From: RGIG8748 sp045646525
GTDB taxonomy: Bacteria; Bacillota; Clostridia; UMGS1810
Direction: 5' to 3'
Assembly: GCA_045646525.1 (NCBI GenBank)
Contig: JAZRKX010000013.1
Location: forward strand, 1 to 43,390
Length of the DNA: 43,390 nt
Made by a program: the position numbers and the translations under genes. The notes below the pieces were generated by a model. That model saw only the letters and a list, made by a program, of their open reading frames with translations. It did not search any database and was not told the DNA's origin. This document shows, one piece after another, positions 14,892 through 23,602 of the stretch (its first letter is position 1; each line of letters opens with the position of its first letter).

Positions 14892-16334
14892 ATGAAAACA
14901 TCAGTAAAAAAGCTTGTTTCACTTGCACTTTGTGTGGTTATGCTTTTGGGTGTTGTCACCTTTACAGGCTGCTCAGACAAAGACTCCGACAAGGGCGATG
15001 TTATCACATGGCTCGTTCCTGCAAGTAAGCAGAATGACCTTGCCAAGGTATTGGAGGAGGCAAACAAAATCATTGAGCCTGCCATAGGCGTCAAGCTCGA
15101 TATGGTTTTAATCGACCAGAGTGCATACAACCAGAGAATGAACATGAACATGGCAGCAGGAAATGATTTTGACATTTGCTTTACATCCAGCTGGCTGAAC
15201 AATTATACTCTTGCAGTTCAGCGTGAGGGACTTATGTGCCTCGATGAGCTTTTGGAAAAAGCACCCAAGCTCAAGGAGACTATTCCCGATTACGCATGGG
15301 AGACAGTTAAAATAAACGGCAAGATTTACGGCGTACCCAACATGCAGGTTATGGCTTCTGCCAAATGCTTCTATGTATTAAAGCGCCTTGCAGACAAATA
15401 TGATTTGGATACAGAAAATGCTTCCAAGCCCGAAGACCTCGAAGAATTTCTTGCAAAGGTTAAGGCAGGCGAGCCCGATATCTATCCATTTAGAAATAAC
15501 AATGGATACACCCCCTGGGTTACCCGCGAGTGCACGGGTGTGGGCAACGATATCTACTTCGACAAAGGCAATATTGAAGCCGGAGCCTCGGTTGCTCCTC
15601 AGGCAATGCTTGATGGCTTCAAGATAATACACGACTGGTACAAAAAAGGCTATATAAGAGAAGATTTCTTAAGCATGGGCGATGACACTGCTGACTATCA
15701 GGCAGGTAAGTATGCTGTGTTTGGCGAAACCTACATGCCCGGCGGCGAAGCCAAGGTAGAAGCTCTGGTGGGTGAGCCTGTTGTAGCATTAAAGCCCTAC
15801 GGCGGTAAAGCTACCATCAGCACCACCTCGGGTACATCTACACTTCTTGCTATAGGCAGAAACAGCAAAAACCCCGAAAAGGCAATGGAGTTTATTGAGC
15901 TTTTAAATACCAACAAGGAGCTCTACAGATTAATTGCATACGGTATAGAGGGTGAGCACTATACATTAGATGAAAACGGCTGCCTCGAACACATAGAAAA
16001 CAGCGGATATTCCTTAAAGGAAGACTGGAAGATGGGAAATACCTTCAATGGTTACCCATTAAAAGGTCAGGACCCCGATATTTTTGAGCAGACCATAGCG
16101 TACAATGACGCGGCTGAGTTGTCAGCCAACCTCGGATTTGTTCCCGACTGGACTTCCATTGAGACCGAGCTTGCAAATATTGCCAATGTAAGAAGTAAGT
16201 ACAGTCCCATTGCAAACGACCCCGAAACCTGGTGGGATGACTACTGCAAGGAGCTCAAAAAAGCAGGTGCAGACAAGGTCTGTGATGAGATGGAAAAACA
16301 GTTTAGCGAATTCAAAAAGAACCAGAAGAAATAA
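14892..16334 (+). CDS. Sugar-binding lipoprotein of the ABC importer (LplA-like, DUF3502)
   Basis: The 480-aa protein has a lipoprotein signal with the lipobox 'FTGC', so Cys27 should be lipid-modified and the protein anchored outside the membrane. The body is a family-1 type solute-binding fold. The C-terminus ('LGFVPDWTSIETELANIANV' to 'ELKKAGADKVCDEMEKQF') matches the DUF3502 tail of LplA-class binding proteins, which deliver oligosaccharides to LplB/YtcP permeases. It follows the permeases with AGAGGAGG before its start. It decides which sugar is imported and could also present the ligand to the YesM-like sensor. Its ligand is not evident. Confidence 0.92.
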   Translation: MKTSVKKLVSLALCVVMLLGVVTFTGCSDKDSDKGDVITWLVPASKQNDLAKVLEEANKIIEPAIGVKLDMVLIDQSAYNQRMNMNMAAGNDFDICFTSSWLNNYTLAVQREGLMCLDELLEKAPKLKETIPDYAWETVKINGKIYGVPNMQVMASAKCFYVLKRLADKYDLDTENASKPEDLEEFLAKVKAGEPDIYPFRNNNGYTPWVTRECTGVGNDIYFDKGNIEAGASVAPQAMLDGFKIIHDWYKKGYIREDFLSMGDDTADYQAGKYAVFGETYMPGGEAKVEALVGEPVVALKPYGGKATISTTSGTSTLLAIGRNSKNPEKAMEFIELLNTNKELYRLIAYGIEGEHYTLDENGCLEHIENSGYSLKEDWKMGNTFNGYPLKGQDPDIFEQTIAYNDAAELSANLGFVPDWTSIETELANIANVRSKYSPIANDPETWWDDYCKELKKAGADKVCDEMEKQFSEFKKNQKK

Positions 16335-16370
16335 TCTTATCAATCGGTTTAGAATTACAGGAGAGGTTTA

Positions 16371-19300
16371 ATGAAAAGATTAATTAGCTTATTATTAATA
16401 ACTGCAATGCTTCTTTGCCTTGTTCCGACTGTAATTGCCGCAGAGGATACGGGAGACTATCCGTATCCCGTCATAAGAGGAGAATCCACTACCGAATCAC
16501 TTATAAAGTACGGTAATGTTCTTATGAAGGCAGGAGAGCCTTATGCATATGTAAGAGGTAAGGTTGTCCCTATGCCTGCTCCCTTTTACGATAACGGCAC
16601 AGTATATTTTCCTCTTGAAGATATAGCAGGCTTTTTGAGCGACAGAGTAGAGTGGAACAATAGAGAACAGACAGCAACCTGGTACTTTGCACACTATGAC
16701 TACAGATTTAAGATAGGAAGCACCGTGTGCGAAAAATATGAAACCAGGCAGGAAACCACCGAGTATATAAACCTCGGCGGCACAGTAAAGAAGGATAGCG
16801 ACGGTAAGATTTACATACCGCTCGAAAATATCTGCAAGGCTTCGGATTTGCGTTACTCGGTAACCAAGGATGGTATCATACTCTTTGGTACCAAAGAAGC
16901 CAGATATGAACTAAAGGACTTTAAGACCGAAGACATAGAGTATGTCAAGACCCTCTTTGGCGAGGGCAGAGATGCCAACAAGGTAGATATAGCATTCTAT
17001 GTAGACCCCATAAACGGCAAAGATTCCAACAACGGAAGCGTGGAGCATCCGTTTCGCAGTATTGCGGTTGCCAAGCAGGAGGTAAAAAATTACAAAAATG
17101 CCAACGGTCAGACAGGTGACATATATGTTTACCTTAGAGGCGGAGAGTATTCAATATTCGAGCCTATAGTCTTTACCCCCGAGGACTCGGGAGAAAACGG
17201 ATACGAAATCATATACTCCGCTTATCCCGGCGAAGAGGTAACCATAGACGGCGGTGAGAGAATCACCGGATGGGAAAAGACAGAGGGAAATATCTACCGT
17301 GCATATCTCGGCAAGGATGTTTCGATGCTCTTTGAGGGTGACTACTACAACACAATTGCACGTCATCCCAACGAGGGATACTACAAGGCAGTTGCCGCTC
17401 CCGAGGGACCCCAGAAGAATAAGTTTGTATTCAGAGCCGGCGAATTCCCCGAGCTTTCGAGCACCACAGGATTGCGCTGGTACGGATGGCCCGGAGGACC
17501 CACAGGACATTACAACTGGCATACAGAGGACCGTCCTGTAAGCAGCTTTGACTATAATACAAGAACAGTCAATATATCGAGCGTTGCCTATGTACTTGGT
17601 ACAGGCTCGCGTTACTACTTAAAGGGTGTAAGGGAATTCCTTGATGCTCCCGGAGAGTACTGGTATTCCACCGAGGACGGATATGTGTACTATTATCCTG
17701 TGGCAGACGATATAAACGATGCAAGGATAATCAATGCTAAGGAAAACATATTCAGCCTGCAGGGTAATTCCTTAAATGAACTTACGGAGAACATCTCATT
17801 TGTAGGACTTAACTTAAGAAATACCAGCGGTAATATGATAGCCTGCAACAATGCAGCCAATATAACCGTGGATTCGTGCAGAATGAGAAATTCAGGCGGA
17901 CACGCGGTAGCCTTCTCGGGTATCCGTAAGGTCGGAATACATGTTGAAAACTGCGACATACAGAATATCGGCGGTGCGGGGGTATCCTCAGGTCCGCAGA
18001 TACAACCCGATGACCAGGCAAGCAAATATCATGTAATTAAGAACAACAAGATAAAGAATATAGGTCTTGTAGACCCCAGCTCCGATGCAGTTCAACTCTA
18101 CGGTTGCGGTTACTCCTATGTGGGTCATAACCATGTTTCCGAGGGAAGAAACTGCGGCATAATGCTAAAGGGCGGTACCAACCTGTTCTTAGACAGCAAC
18201 TATAGCTCATCAAAGTTTGTGGCCTACTATGCGGGTACAGAGGTTGATGAAGCCTTCAGTGCTTACTACAATCCGTCATGTTATAACACGGTTGAGTATA
18301 ACGAGGTTGTACACTTTATGTGGGATTCACAGGACGGCGGTGGTATCTACACCTTCCAGTGCGGCGAGGGTAACATCATACGAAACAACCTTATCACCGA
18401 TATGGAAGCAAACTTCTCGGTATGTGTAGGATTATACACCGACGAATACAGCCGTGATTTCCAGGTGTACAACAACCTTGTATACGATTGTCAGAATGAT
18501 CCCAATTCCGGCGGAAATTTTGGTTGCCCCAACCAGCCGTGGGGACTTAGCGGAGATGGTGCTACCTACAACAACCTCTTTGCCGAGAACCACCGCGACG
18601 GCACACTTCCCTCGTATGTGTGGTATGCAGGCAACAGTTACGACTCCGCATGGGAAAAGAATGTATCCGTAAACTCAGGTAAGCATATAACAAGTCTTAA
18701 ATCCAACCATGAAGAATGGAGCGGTGCGGATATAGGACACAATGTATACTTCAACGATGATATGGATAACTATCTGTTCGGCGGCGGAGCATTTACCGAA
18801 AGAGATATGAAGACTCTTAAGGACTATGCCTTTGAGCAGCATTCCCTCGTGGGTGTCGACCCCGAGCTTATGGATAAGGAGCACGGCGACTTAAGACTTA
18901 GGTACACATCACCCGCATTCAGAACGGGATTCTCGGATATTAACGCTTCAAATATAGGTCTTACACAAGACTTTAAGCTTGTCAGCGCAGGCGCTCCCTT
19001 CAAGATGACAACAGACATCGTAGACTACGATACAGAGGGCTTTGTATCTCTTAATTCCGGAGAGCAGGCAACAATTACTGCAACCCTCAGAGATGAAGAG
19101 GGCTACATAGTAAAGGGTAAACCGGTTACCTTCACCTCCGACAATCCTTCTGTAGCAACAGTAGATGCAAACGGAAAAGTAACCGCAGTATCTCAGGGTG
19201 TAGCAAGGATTACTGTAGCCTCGGAGGGCTTTAGCATGCCCATCGATGTGCTGGTGGATGATAAGATAGTGTCTGTACATGCAGACCTCTCCATAGACCC

Positions 19301-20501
19301 CATAAGAATAGGAGAGCACAGCACAGTACGCTCCTGGTACAGAACACTCCACGGCAGATACATCCCTGCAAATGTCGTTACATACTCATCCTCCGACAGC
19401 TCTGTGGCTTCGGTAGACAGCAAAGGCTTTGTTACAGGAAACGGCGCAGGTAAGGCGGATATCATCGTAAGCGACGGCACACATACTGCCTCTGTCGGCA
19501 TAACAGTAAAGGAATCTATGTTCGATGTGCTTGATGTCGAAATTGAAGACAGTTCAATAAATGTAGGTGAGGTAACCTCGCTTAAACTAAGCATCAAGGA
19601 CGAAAAGGGCAACATAATGGCTGCCGAAAAGGAAAATGTAACTGTAACTGTAGATGACGAAAGCATACTTAAGGTAGAGGCTAAGACGCTTGACCACTAT
19701 GAGGTAATACCTTTGAAGGCAGGCAATACCTCTATAAATGTAAAGGTCAGTCTAGACGGAAAGGTTGTAGAAAAGTCTGTGACCGTATATGTGTTAAGTT
19801 CCGACGATAAGATAGACGACGAATGGAAACTCTCCAACTACGGTGTAAATATTGATGAAGCGCAGACCCCGACGGGCGGAACCTTTGCCGCATATGAAAG
19901 CGGATACTTTGAATTCACTACAGACGGCTACAACTTCTGGAACAATCAGGACCAGGGAAGTTTTGCATTCAAGAAAATCAAACTCGACCCCAAAAATCCC
20001 GTGGCAGAAATCAAGCTTAAGTTTGTTCTTACTCCATCCGAAGTTCAGATAGCGGAAACGGGTGAGACCAACAAGGCATGCTTCGGTGTTATGGTAAGAG
20101 CCAACGATAGTGCAGGCTCTCCCTCCATTCACCACAGATGGGAGGCAACCGGAACAAATCTCTATGCAAACAGAGATATTCAGGACTTAGGCTGTGGCTA
20201 CGGTAAGGGCGATAAGTTTGAGGAGACACCCCCCGAACTTCGAATCATATATGACGCCGGTGTGGTAGAAATGTATGTAAGAGCAGATGCAAGCGGTGAG
20301 TGGACACTGTTTAAATCTATGAAATTCAATATAACAAATGATGAACTTCTCATAGGTGTGGCAGGATATTCACAGAATTATGACGCAGAAGGCAAACCTA
20401 TGAAGATGTCTACTCTGGGTAATATTGAAGTCAATGTGGGTGCCGATGTAGATAAGAGCGATGCTGATTACGATATCGGTAATGCAATGTTAAACGGTTA
20501 A
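16371..20501 (+). CDS. Giant secreted right-handed beta-helix protein (1376 aa), depolymerase candidate
   Basis: A signal peptide (1-23, cleavage near 'VIAA') is followed by a copper-amine-oxidase-N-like beta domain in two halves (about 45-185). From about 205 a right-handed parallel beta-helix begins with 'FYVDPINGKDSNNG' and 'YLRGGEYSIFEPIVFTPEDSG'; this opening is shared with GH141-like and other beta-helix glycan enzymes. An acidic motif, D652-S-Q-D655-G-G-G-I-Y660, recurs in the paralogue at 28588 as D581-S-E-D584-G-G-L-I-Y589, so these Asp pairs are catalytic candidates. Bacterial Ig-like Big_2 domains fill about 880-1160, and a lectin or LamG-like beta-sandwich ends the protein. There is no SLH or LPXTG anchor. 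It is a good candidate for the first extracellular cut of the polysaccharide; hydrolase or lyase is undecided. Confidence 0.75.
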   Translation: MKRLISLLLITAMLLCLVPTVIAAEDTGDYPYPVIRGESTTESLIKYGNVLMKAGEPYAYVRGKVVPMPAPFYDNGTVYFPLEDIAGFLSDRVEWNNREQTATWYFAHYDYRFKIGSTVCEKYETRQETTEYINLGGTVKKDSDGKIYIPLENICKASDLRYSVTKDGIILFGTKEARYELKDFKTEDIEYVKTLFGEGRDANKVDIAFYVDPINGKDSNNGSVEHPFRSIAVAKQEVKNYKNANGQTGDIYVYLRGGEYSIFEPIVFTPEDSGENGYEIIYSAYPGEEVTIDGGERITGWEKTEGNIYRAYLGKDVSMLFEGDYYNTIARHPNEGYYKAVAAPEGPQKNKFVFRAGEFPELSSTTGLRWYGWPGGPTGHYNWHTEDRPVSSFDYNTRTVNISSVAYVLGTGSRYYLKGVREFLDAPGEYWYSTEDGYVYYYPVADDINDARIINAKENIFSLQGNSLNELTENISFVGLNLRNTSGNMIACNNAANITVDSCRMRNSGGHAVAFSGIRKVGIHVENCDIQNIGGAGVSSGPQIQPDDQASKYHVIKNNKIKNIGLVDPSSDAVQLYGCGYSYVGHNHVSEGRNCGIMLKGGTNLFLDSNYSSSKFVAYYAGTEVDEAFSAYYNPSCYNTVEYNEVVHFMWDSQDGGGIYTFQCGEGNIIRNNLITDMEANFSVCVGLYTDEYSRDFQVYNNLVYDCQNDPNSGGNFGCPNQPWGLSGDGATYNNLFAENHRDGTLPSYVWYAGNSYDSAWEKNVSVNSGKHITSLKSNHEEWSGADIGHNVYFNDDMDNYLFGGGAFTERDMKTLKDYAFEQHSLVGVDPELMDKEHGDLRLRYTSPAFRTGFSDINASNIGLTQDFKLVSAGAPFKMTTDIVDYDTEGFVSLNSGEQATITATLRDEEGYIVKGKPVTFTSDNPSVATVDANGKVTAVSQGVARITVASEGFSMPIDVLVDDKIVSVHADLSIDPIRIGEHSTVRSWYRTLHGRYIPANVVTYSSSDSSVASVDSKGFVTGNGAGKADIIVSDGTHTASVGITVKESMFDVLDVEIEDSSINVGEVTSLKLSIKDEKGNIMAAEKENVTVTVDDESILKVEAKTLDHYEVIPLKAGNTSINVKVSLDGKVVEKSVTVYVLSSDDKIDDEWKLSNYGVNIDEAQTPTGGTFAAYESGYFEFTTDGYNFWNNQDQGSFAFKKIKLDPKNPVAEIKLKFVLTPSEVQIAETGETNKACFGVMVRANDSAGSPSIHHRWEATGTNLYANRDIQDLGCGYGKGDKFEETPPELRIIYDAGVVEMYVRADASGEWTLFKSMKFNITNDELLIGVAGYSQNYDAEGKPMKMSTLGNIEVNVGADVDKSDADYDIGNAMLNG

Positions 20502-20507
20502 TTAGGT

Positions 20508-20649
20508 GATTGTAAAATGTTTAAGTGCCATTTGGGGACGGTGGGTGACAGACGCCGAAGGCAGTCTTTTTGCATGAAATTCAAAGGATTTCGTGCAAAA
20601 ACAGCCCCGTCCCCTACAAAATGGCAGTTAAACAAAGGATTTTACAATC
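20508..20649. repeat. 142-bp imperfect inverted repeat (MITE/REP-like) inside the operon
   Basis: The left arm GATTGTAAAATG...TTTAAGTGCCATTT...GGGGACGG mirrors the right arm CCGTCCCC...AAAATGGCAGTTAAA...GGATTTTACAATC. An inner hairpin, TTTTTGCATGAAAT with ATTTCGTGCAAAAA (20567-20601), sits at the tip. The GGGGACGG core resembles REP or RAYT-mobilised repeats seen in Clostridia genomes. It fills the gap between two operon genes and would fold strongly in RNA, so it could also tune transcription or mRNA stability. Confidence 0.7.
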
Positions 20650-20686
20650 GGCTATTATATAATTAATTTTAAGGAGGCAATTCTTA

Positions 20687-23515
20687 ATGAAGAAAGTACT
20701 TAGTATTTTCATTTCGGTAATGCTCATAGTTTTGAGCTTGCCAATGGTTAGCTTTGCAGCAGAGGGCGTAACGGTTTCTGCTGTGGGCGTCAATGTAACA
20801 GACGGCGTGGTAACAGGCCTTAGCTGGCAGGAAGCTAACACCGTAACTGTTGAGTTTGACGGTAAGGTTGACCCCGCCACAGTAAATGCAACTACTGTTA
20901 CCTTAAAGGAAGCAACAGGCATCAGGGCAGATGTTCCTATGATAATAGAGGCTACTGCAACAGGTGCTGTAATTAAGCTCGGTAAATTAAGACCCCTTAC
21001 CGACTATACTCTTACCTTTGATGGTGACGAGTTTGCAACAACAGAAATTACTCTCCAGTCCGAGGGTACAGATATGGTGGAGTATTGGGCTTTTGAAAGA
21101 GGTGCGCAGGGTCTTGCTCCTAACAGCAAGTTAACTGAAGTCGTTTTCCCATTGACCACCGGCGCACAGAACATAAGCGATAGTTTTTATAACTGGCCGT
21201 CAGAAGAAAGTACAAAGACACCCGAGATTAAGTATCCTCTGAATACGGATTTGGGTAATTTTACCTATGAATTTGATTTGGCTACAATAGCGGGTGAGCT
21301 TTATGTGGCTGGTGTAAACAAGGGATATGCAAGCAACAACTATTGTGCAGTTTTGACACCCGGCAAACTGACATTATTTGGAAATGAGATTACAACGGAA
21401 GAAAAAGAACGGATGAATTTCCGTATTAACCTTTTTAGAAAATCAGACGGAAAATACTATGCAAATGCATATCTTAAGCAGACAGTAGACGGTGAACTAA
21501 TTTGGAACAAAATAGTATCCGACTATGATTTTGGTAAAATACAGGACAACAGTAACAATTCAAAGCAAAAAAATTTAACCGACATGGATAATGGTTGGTA
21601 TCCTGATGACTATAAAGATTTTTGCTGGTTAAGACTTCCTAGTGGCGAAAAGCAAGTTCACTGGAAAAAGGTTACAATGAGCTCACTTCCAACCACAGGT
21701 GTTCTTGATTGTGCACCCGATTTTGAAAAGGGCAAGATTTACCTTACATTCGACCAAAAGGTTGATAATGTAAACAGTACAGTTGATATTATCAGCTACG
21801 ATGGTGAAAGTGTAGAATTTACAGATGCATATAGTTGTGTAATTACTCTTGACGAAAATGTATCCCTCGACCCCGCTGCAACCTATGATATTGATTTCTC
21901 AGGCGTTGTAGCAGACTCCGGTGTAACAGGCGGTACAGGCGCAAGCTTTACCACTCCAAAGAGCGACAAGCTCACAGCTTCTGTTGCAAACAAGACAAAC
22001 CTTAGCTGGAAGGAAGCAAACACAGTAGAAGTAGCGTTCAGCGATGCTATAGTTCCTTCAAGTTTCACAGAAGCTAACATCGCATTCACAGAAAAAGACG
22101 GTACAATAGTAGATATCCCCTGGAAGCTTGATTCCGTAACAGCAACATCCGCTACAATCAAGCTTGGTAAGCTTAAGCCCTTAACAGATTACAAGCTTTC
22201 CATAACAGGTGTTACATCCGCAGACCCTGAAGTTAAGTGGCAAGACTCCGATATCATTCTCCAGTCCGCAAGCTCAGATATCACAGAGAAATGGTACGGT
22301 GAAAGAGGCTTAAATGGCAATGCTCCTTCAAGCAGTGTAAGCATACCAAATGTGTCATATACCACCTCTGAAAACGGAACAGAAATAACAAATGGTACAG
22401 GTGAAGAGAGTACATATTACAATTACAATGGTTACGGCTTCTATTATGGAAGAAGCAGCAATGCGGCTGTGTACTCACAAAATCTGTATCAGGAATACAA
22501 GGTAAGAGTAAACAGCGGTAACATCGGTACCGGTGGACTTCGTCAGTTAAGAAACAAGCTCGACCATATGGTTATCGCAACACCTGAGACGCTTAATATA
22601 GCAAATGCAAATGTTTCTGTGTCCAAGACAGGCTGGCTCCACTACAGAGTTAACTTCTATAAGAACAGTGCAGGTATTTACTATGGTAATGTTTACCTTA
22701 AGTCGGAGGATGCGCAAGGAAATACATATTGGAATAAAATAGCATCTGATTTTATGCTTACCAGCCAGGTTTCGTCAACAGGACTTGTAAATCTTGGTTA
22801 TTATAATCCTGAAAATTCGAGTGAACAGGGCGGATGGCAGATTGTTAACATTGGTGTAGGTGATTCAAATCAGGTTAAGGATGTAGCTAATGTAGACATC
22901 AAAAAATTCGTTTTAAGCTCCATGGCTCAGACAGAAATTATGGACTGCAACTTAGACCTTGACAACAACAAGATTGAAGTAATGTTCGACCAGAAGATAG
23001 ATGTAGCAAGCATAGGTGCTGTTAAGGTATATCCCAAGGGCGGTACTACAGCAGATGCAGTAGAGGCATCTGTAGTATGTGATGACGGTGTTAACTGCAC
23101 CATAACATTTGAAGAAGTACTCGAATCCGGTACAGAATATACAGTAGATATGTCCGGTATCAAGGCAGACTGCGGTGTCCTCGGCGGCGAAAGCTTCGAC
23201 TTCACTACAGACATGGCAGATATCGATGTTACTGCTATGAGCATAGGCGACGGACTTCTTACATCTTCTGTAACAGTTAAGAAGAATGTTCCGGGAAGTA
23301 AGAAAATCACAATAATCCTTGCTCTCTACGATGGCGGCAACTCAATGGTTAAGGCAAGCTATCTTACAAAGACAGTAACAACAAATGACGAAATAATCTA
23401 TAACGATGTAGCAATTACCGATGCAGAGGTTAAGGCAGGCTACAAGGCTAAGCTCATGGTATGGGAGGGCGACATAGGAGATGTAACTCCTATATGTGAA
23501 GCCATAGAAAAATAA
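20687..23515 (+). CDS. Secreted tandem-duplicated Ig-like (Big_5/SbsA-type) protein (942 aa)
   Basis: A signal peptide (cleavage near 'SFA-AEG', residue 24) precedes two copies of a unit of about 400 residues (about 40-425 and 435-850). Each copy has an Ig-like domain with 'LSW(Q/K)EANTV.V.F' and 'IKLGKL(R/K)PLTDY', then 'LQS....D..E.W..ERG..G.AP', a lectin-like beta-sandwich, and a second Ig-like domain of SbsA/Big_5 type ('FDQKVD', 'FDQKID'; 'SG..ADSGV.GG'). A C-terminal module (about 855-942: 'ITIILALYDGGNSMVKASYLTKTV', 'KLMVWEGDIGDVTP') resembles the tail of the beta-helix protein ending at 31533. There are no catalytic motifs or wall anchor. A glycan-binding or scaffold role on the cell surface is likely. 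Confidence 0.72.
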   Translation: MKKVLSIFISVMLIVLSLPMVSFAAEGVTVSAVGVNVTDGVVTGLSWQEANTVTVEFDGKVDPATVNATTVTLKEATGIRADVPMIIEATATGAVIKLGKLRPLTDYTLTFDGDEFATTEITLQSEGTDMVEYWAFERGAQGLAPNSKLTEVVFPLTTGAQNISDSFYNWPSEESTKTPEIKYPLNTDLGNFTYEFDLATIAGELYVAGVNKGYASNNYCAVLTPGKLTLFGNEITTEEKERMNFRINLFRKSDGKYYANAYLKQTVDGELIWNKIVSDYDFGKIQDNSNNSKQKNLTDMDNGWYPDDYKDFCWLRLPSGEKQVHWKKVTMSSLPTTGVLDCAPDFEKGKIYLTFDQKVDNVNSTVDIISYDGESVEFTDAYSCVITLDENVSLDPAATYDIDFSGVVADSGVTGGTGASFTTPKSDKLTASVANKTNLSWKEANTVEVAFSDAIVPSSFTEANIAFTEKDGTIVDIPWKLDSVTATSATIKLGKLKPLTDYKLSITGVTSADPEVKWQDSDIILQSASSDITEKWYGERGLNGNAPSSSVSIPNVSYTTSENGTEITNGTGEESTYYNYNGYGFYYGRSSNAAVYSQNLYQEYKVRVNSGNIGTGGLRQLRNKLDHMVIATPETLNIANANVSVSKTGWLHYRVNFYKNSAGIYYGNVYLKSEDAQGNTYWNKIASDFMLTSQVSSTGLVNLGYYNPENSSEQGGWQIVNIGVGDSNQVKDVANVDIKKFVLSSMAQTEIMDCNLDLDNNKIEVMFDQKIDVASIGAVKVYPKGGTTADAVEASVVCDDGVNCTITFEEVLESGTEYTVDMSGIKADCGVLGGESFDFTTDMADIDVTAMSIGDGLLTSSVTVKKNVPGSKKITIILALYDGGNSMVKASYLTKTVTTNDEIIYNDVAITDAEVKAGYKAKLMVWEGDIGDVTPICEAIEK

Positions 23516-23533
23516 TCATAACATCTTATGTAA

Positions 23534-23558
23534 CAGGGCAGGTCAACGGCCTGCCCTG
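23534..23558 (+). terminator. GC-rich hairpin between surface-protein genes, possible attenuator
   Basis: CAGGGCAGG (23534-23542) pairs perfectly with CCTGCCCTG (23550-23558) around a 7-base loop. No T run follows, so it is not a classical terminator. A smaller CTGAC/GTCAG hairpin lies just downstream. It could stabilise the upstream mRNA end or partly attenuate transcription. Confidence 0.4.
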
Positions 23559-23602
23559 CTGTCAACTGACTTAGGTCAGGTGATAAAAAGAGGAGAACAT
23601 AT

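Noticed and set aside
19193..19666. Minus-strand Ser/Thr-rich frame (157 aa)
   Set aside because: It is the antisense of the Big_2 domains of the 1376-aa protein and has no start signals.
20508..20649. CRISPR or riboswitch reading of the inverted repeat
   Set aside because: There is one foldback unit with no spacer-repeat periodicity and no recognisable aptamer pattern.
23534..23558. Full intrinsic terminator between the Ig-like and CBM6 genes
   Set aside because: The stem is strong but no T run follows, so I list it only as a possible attenuator and do not split the operon there.
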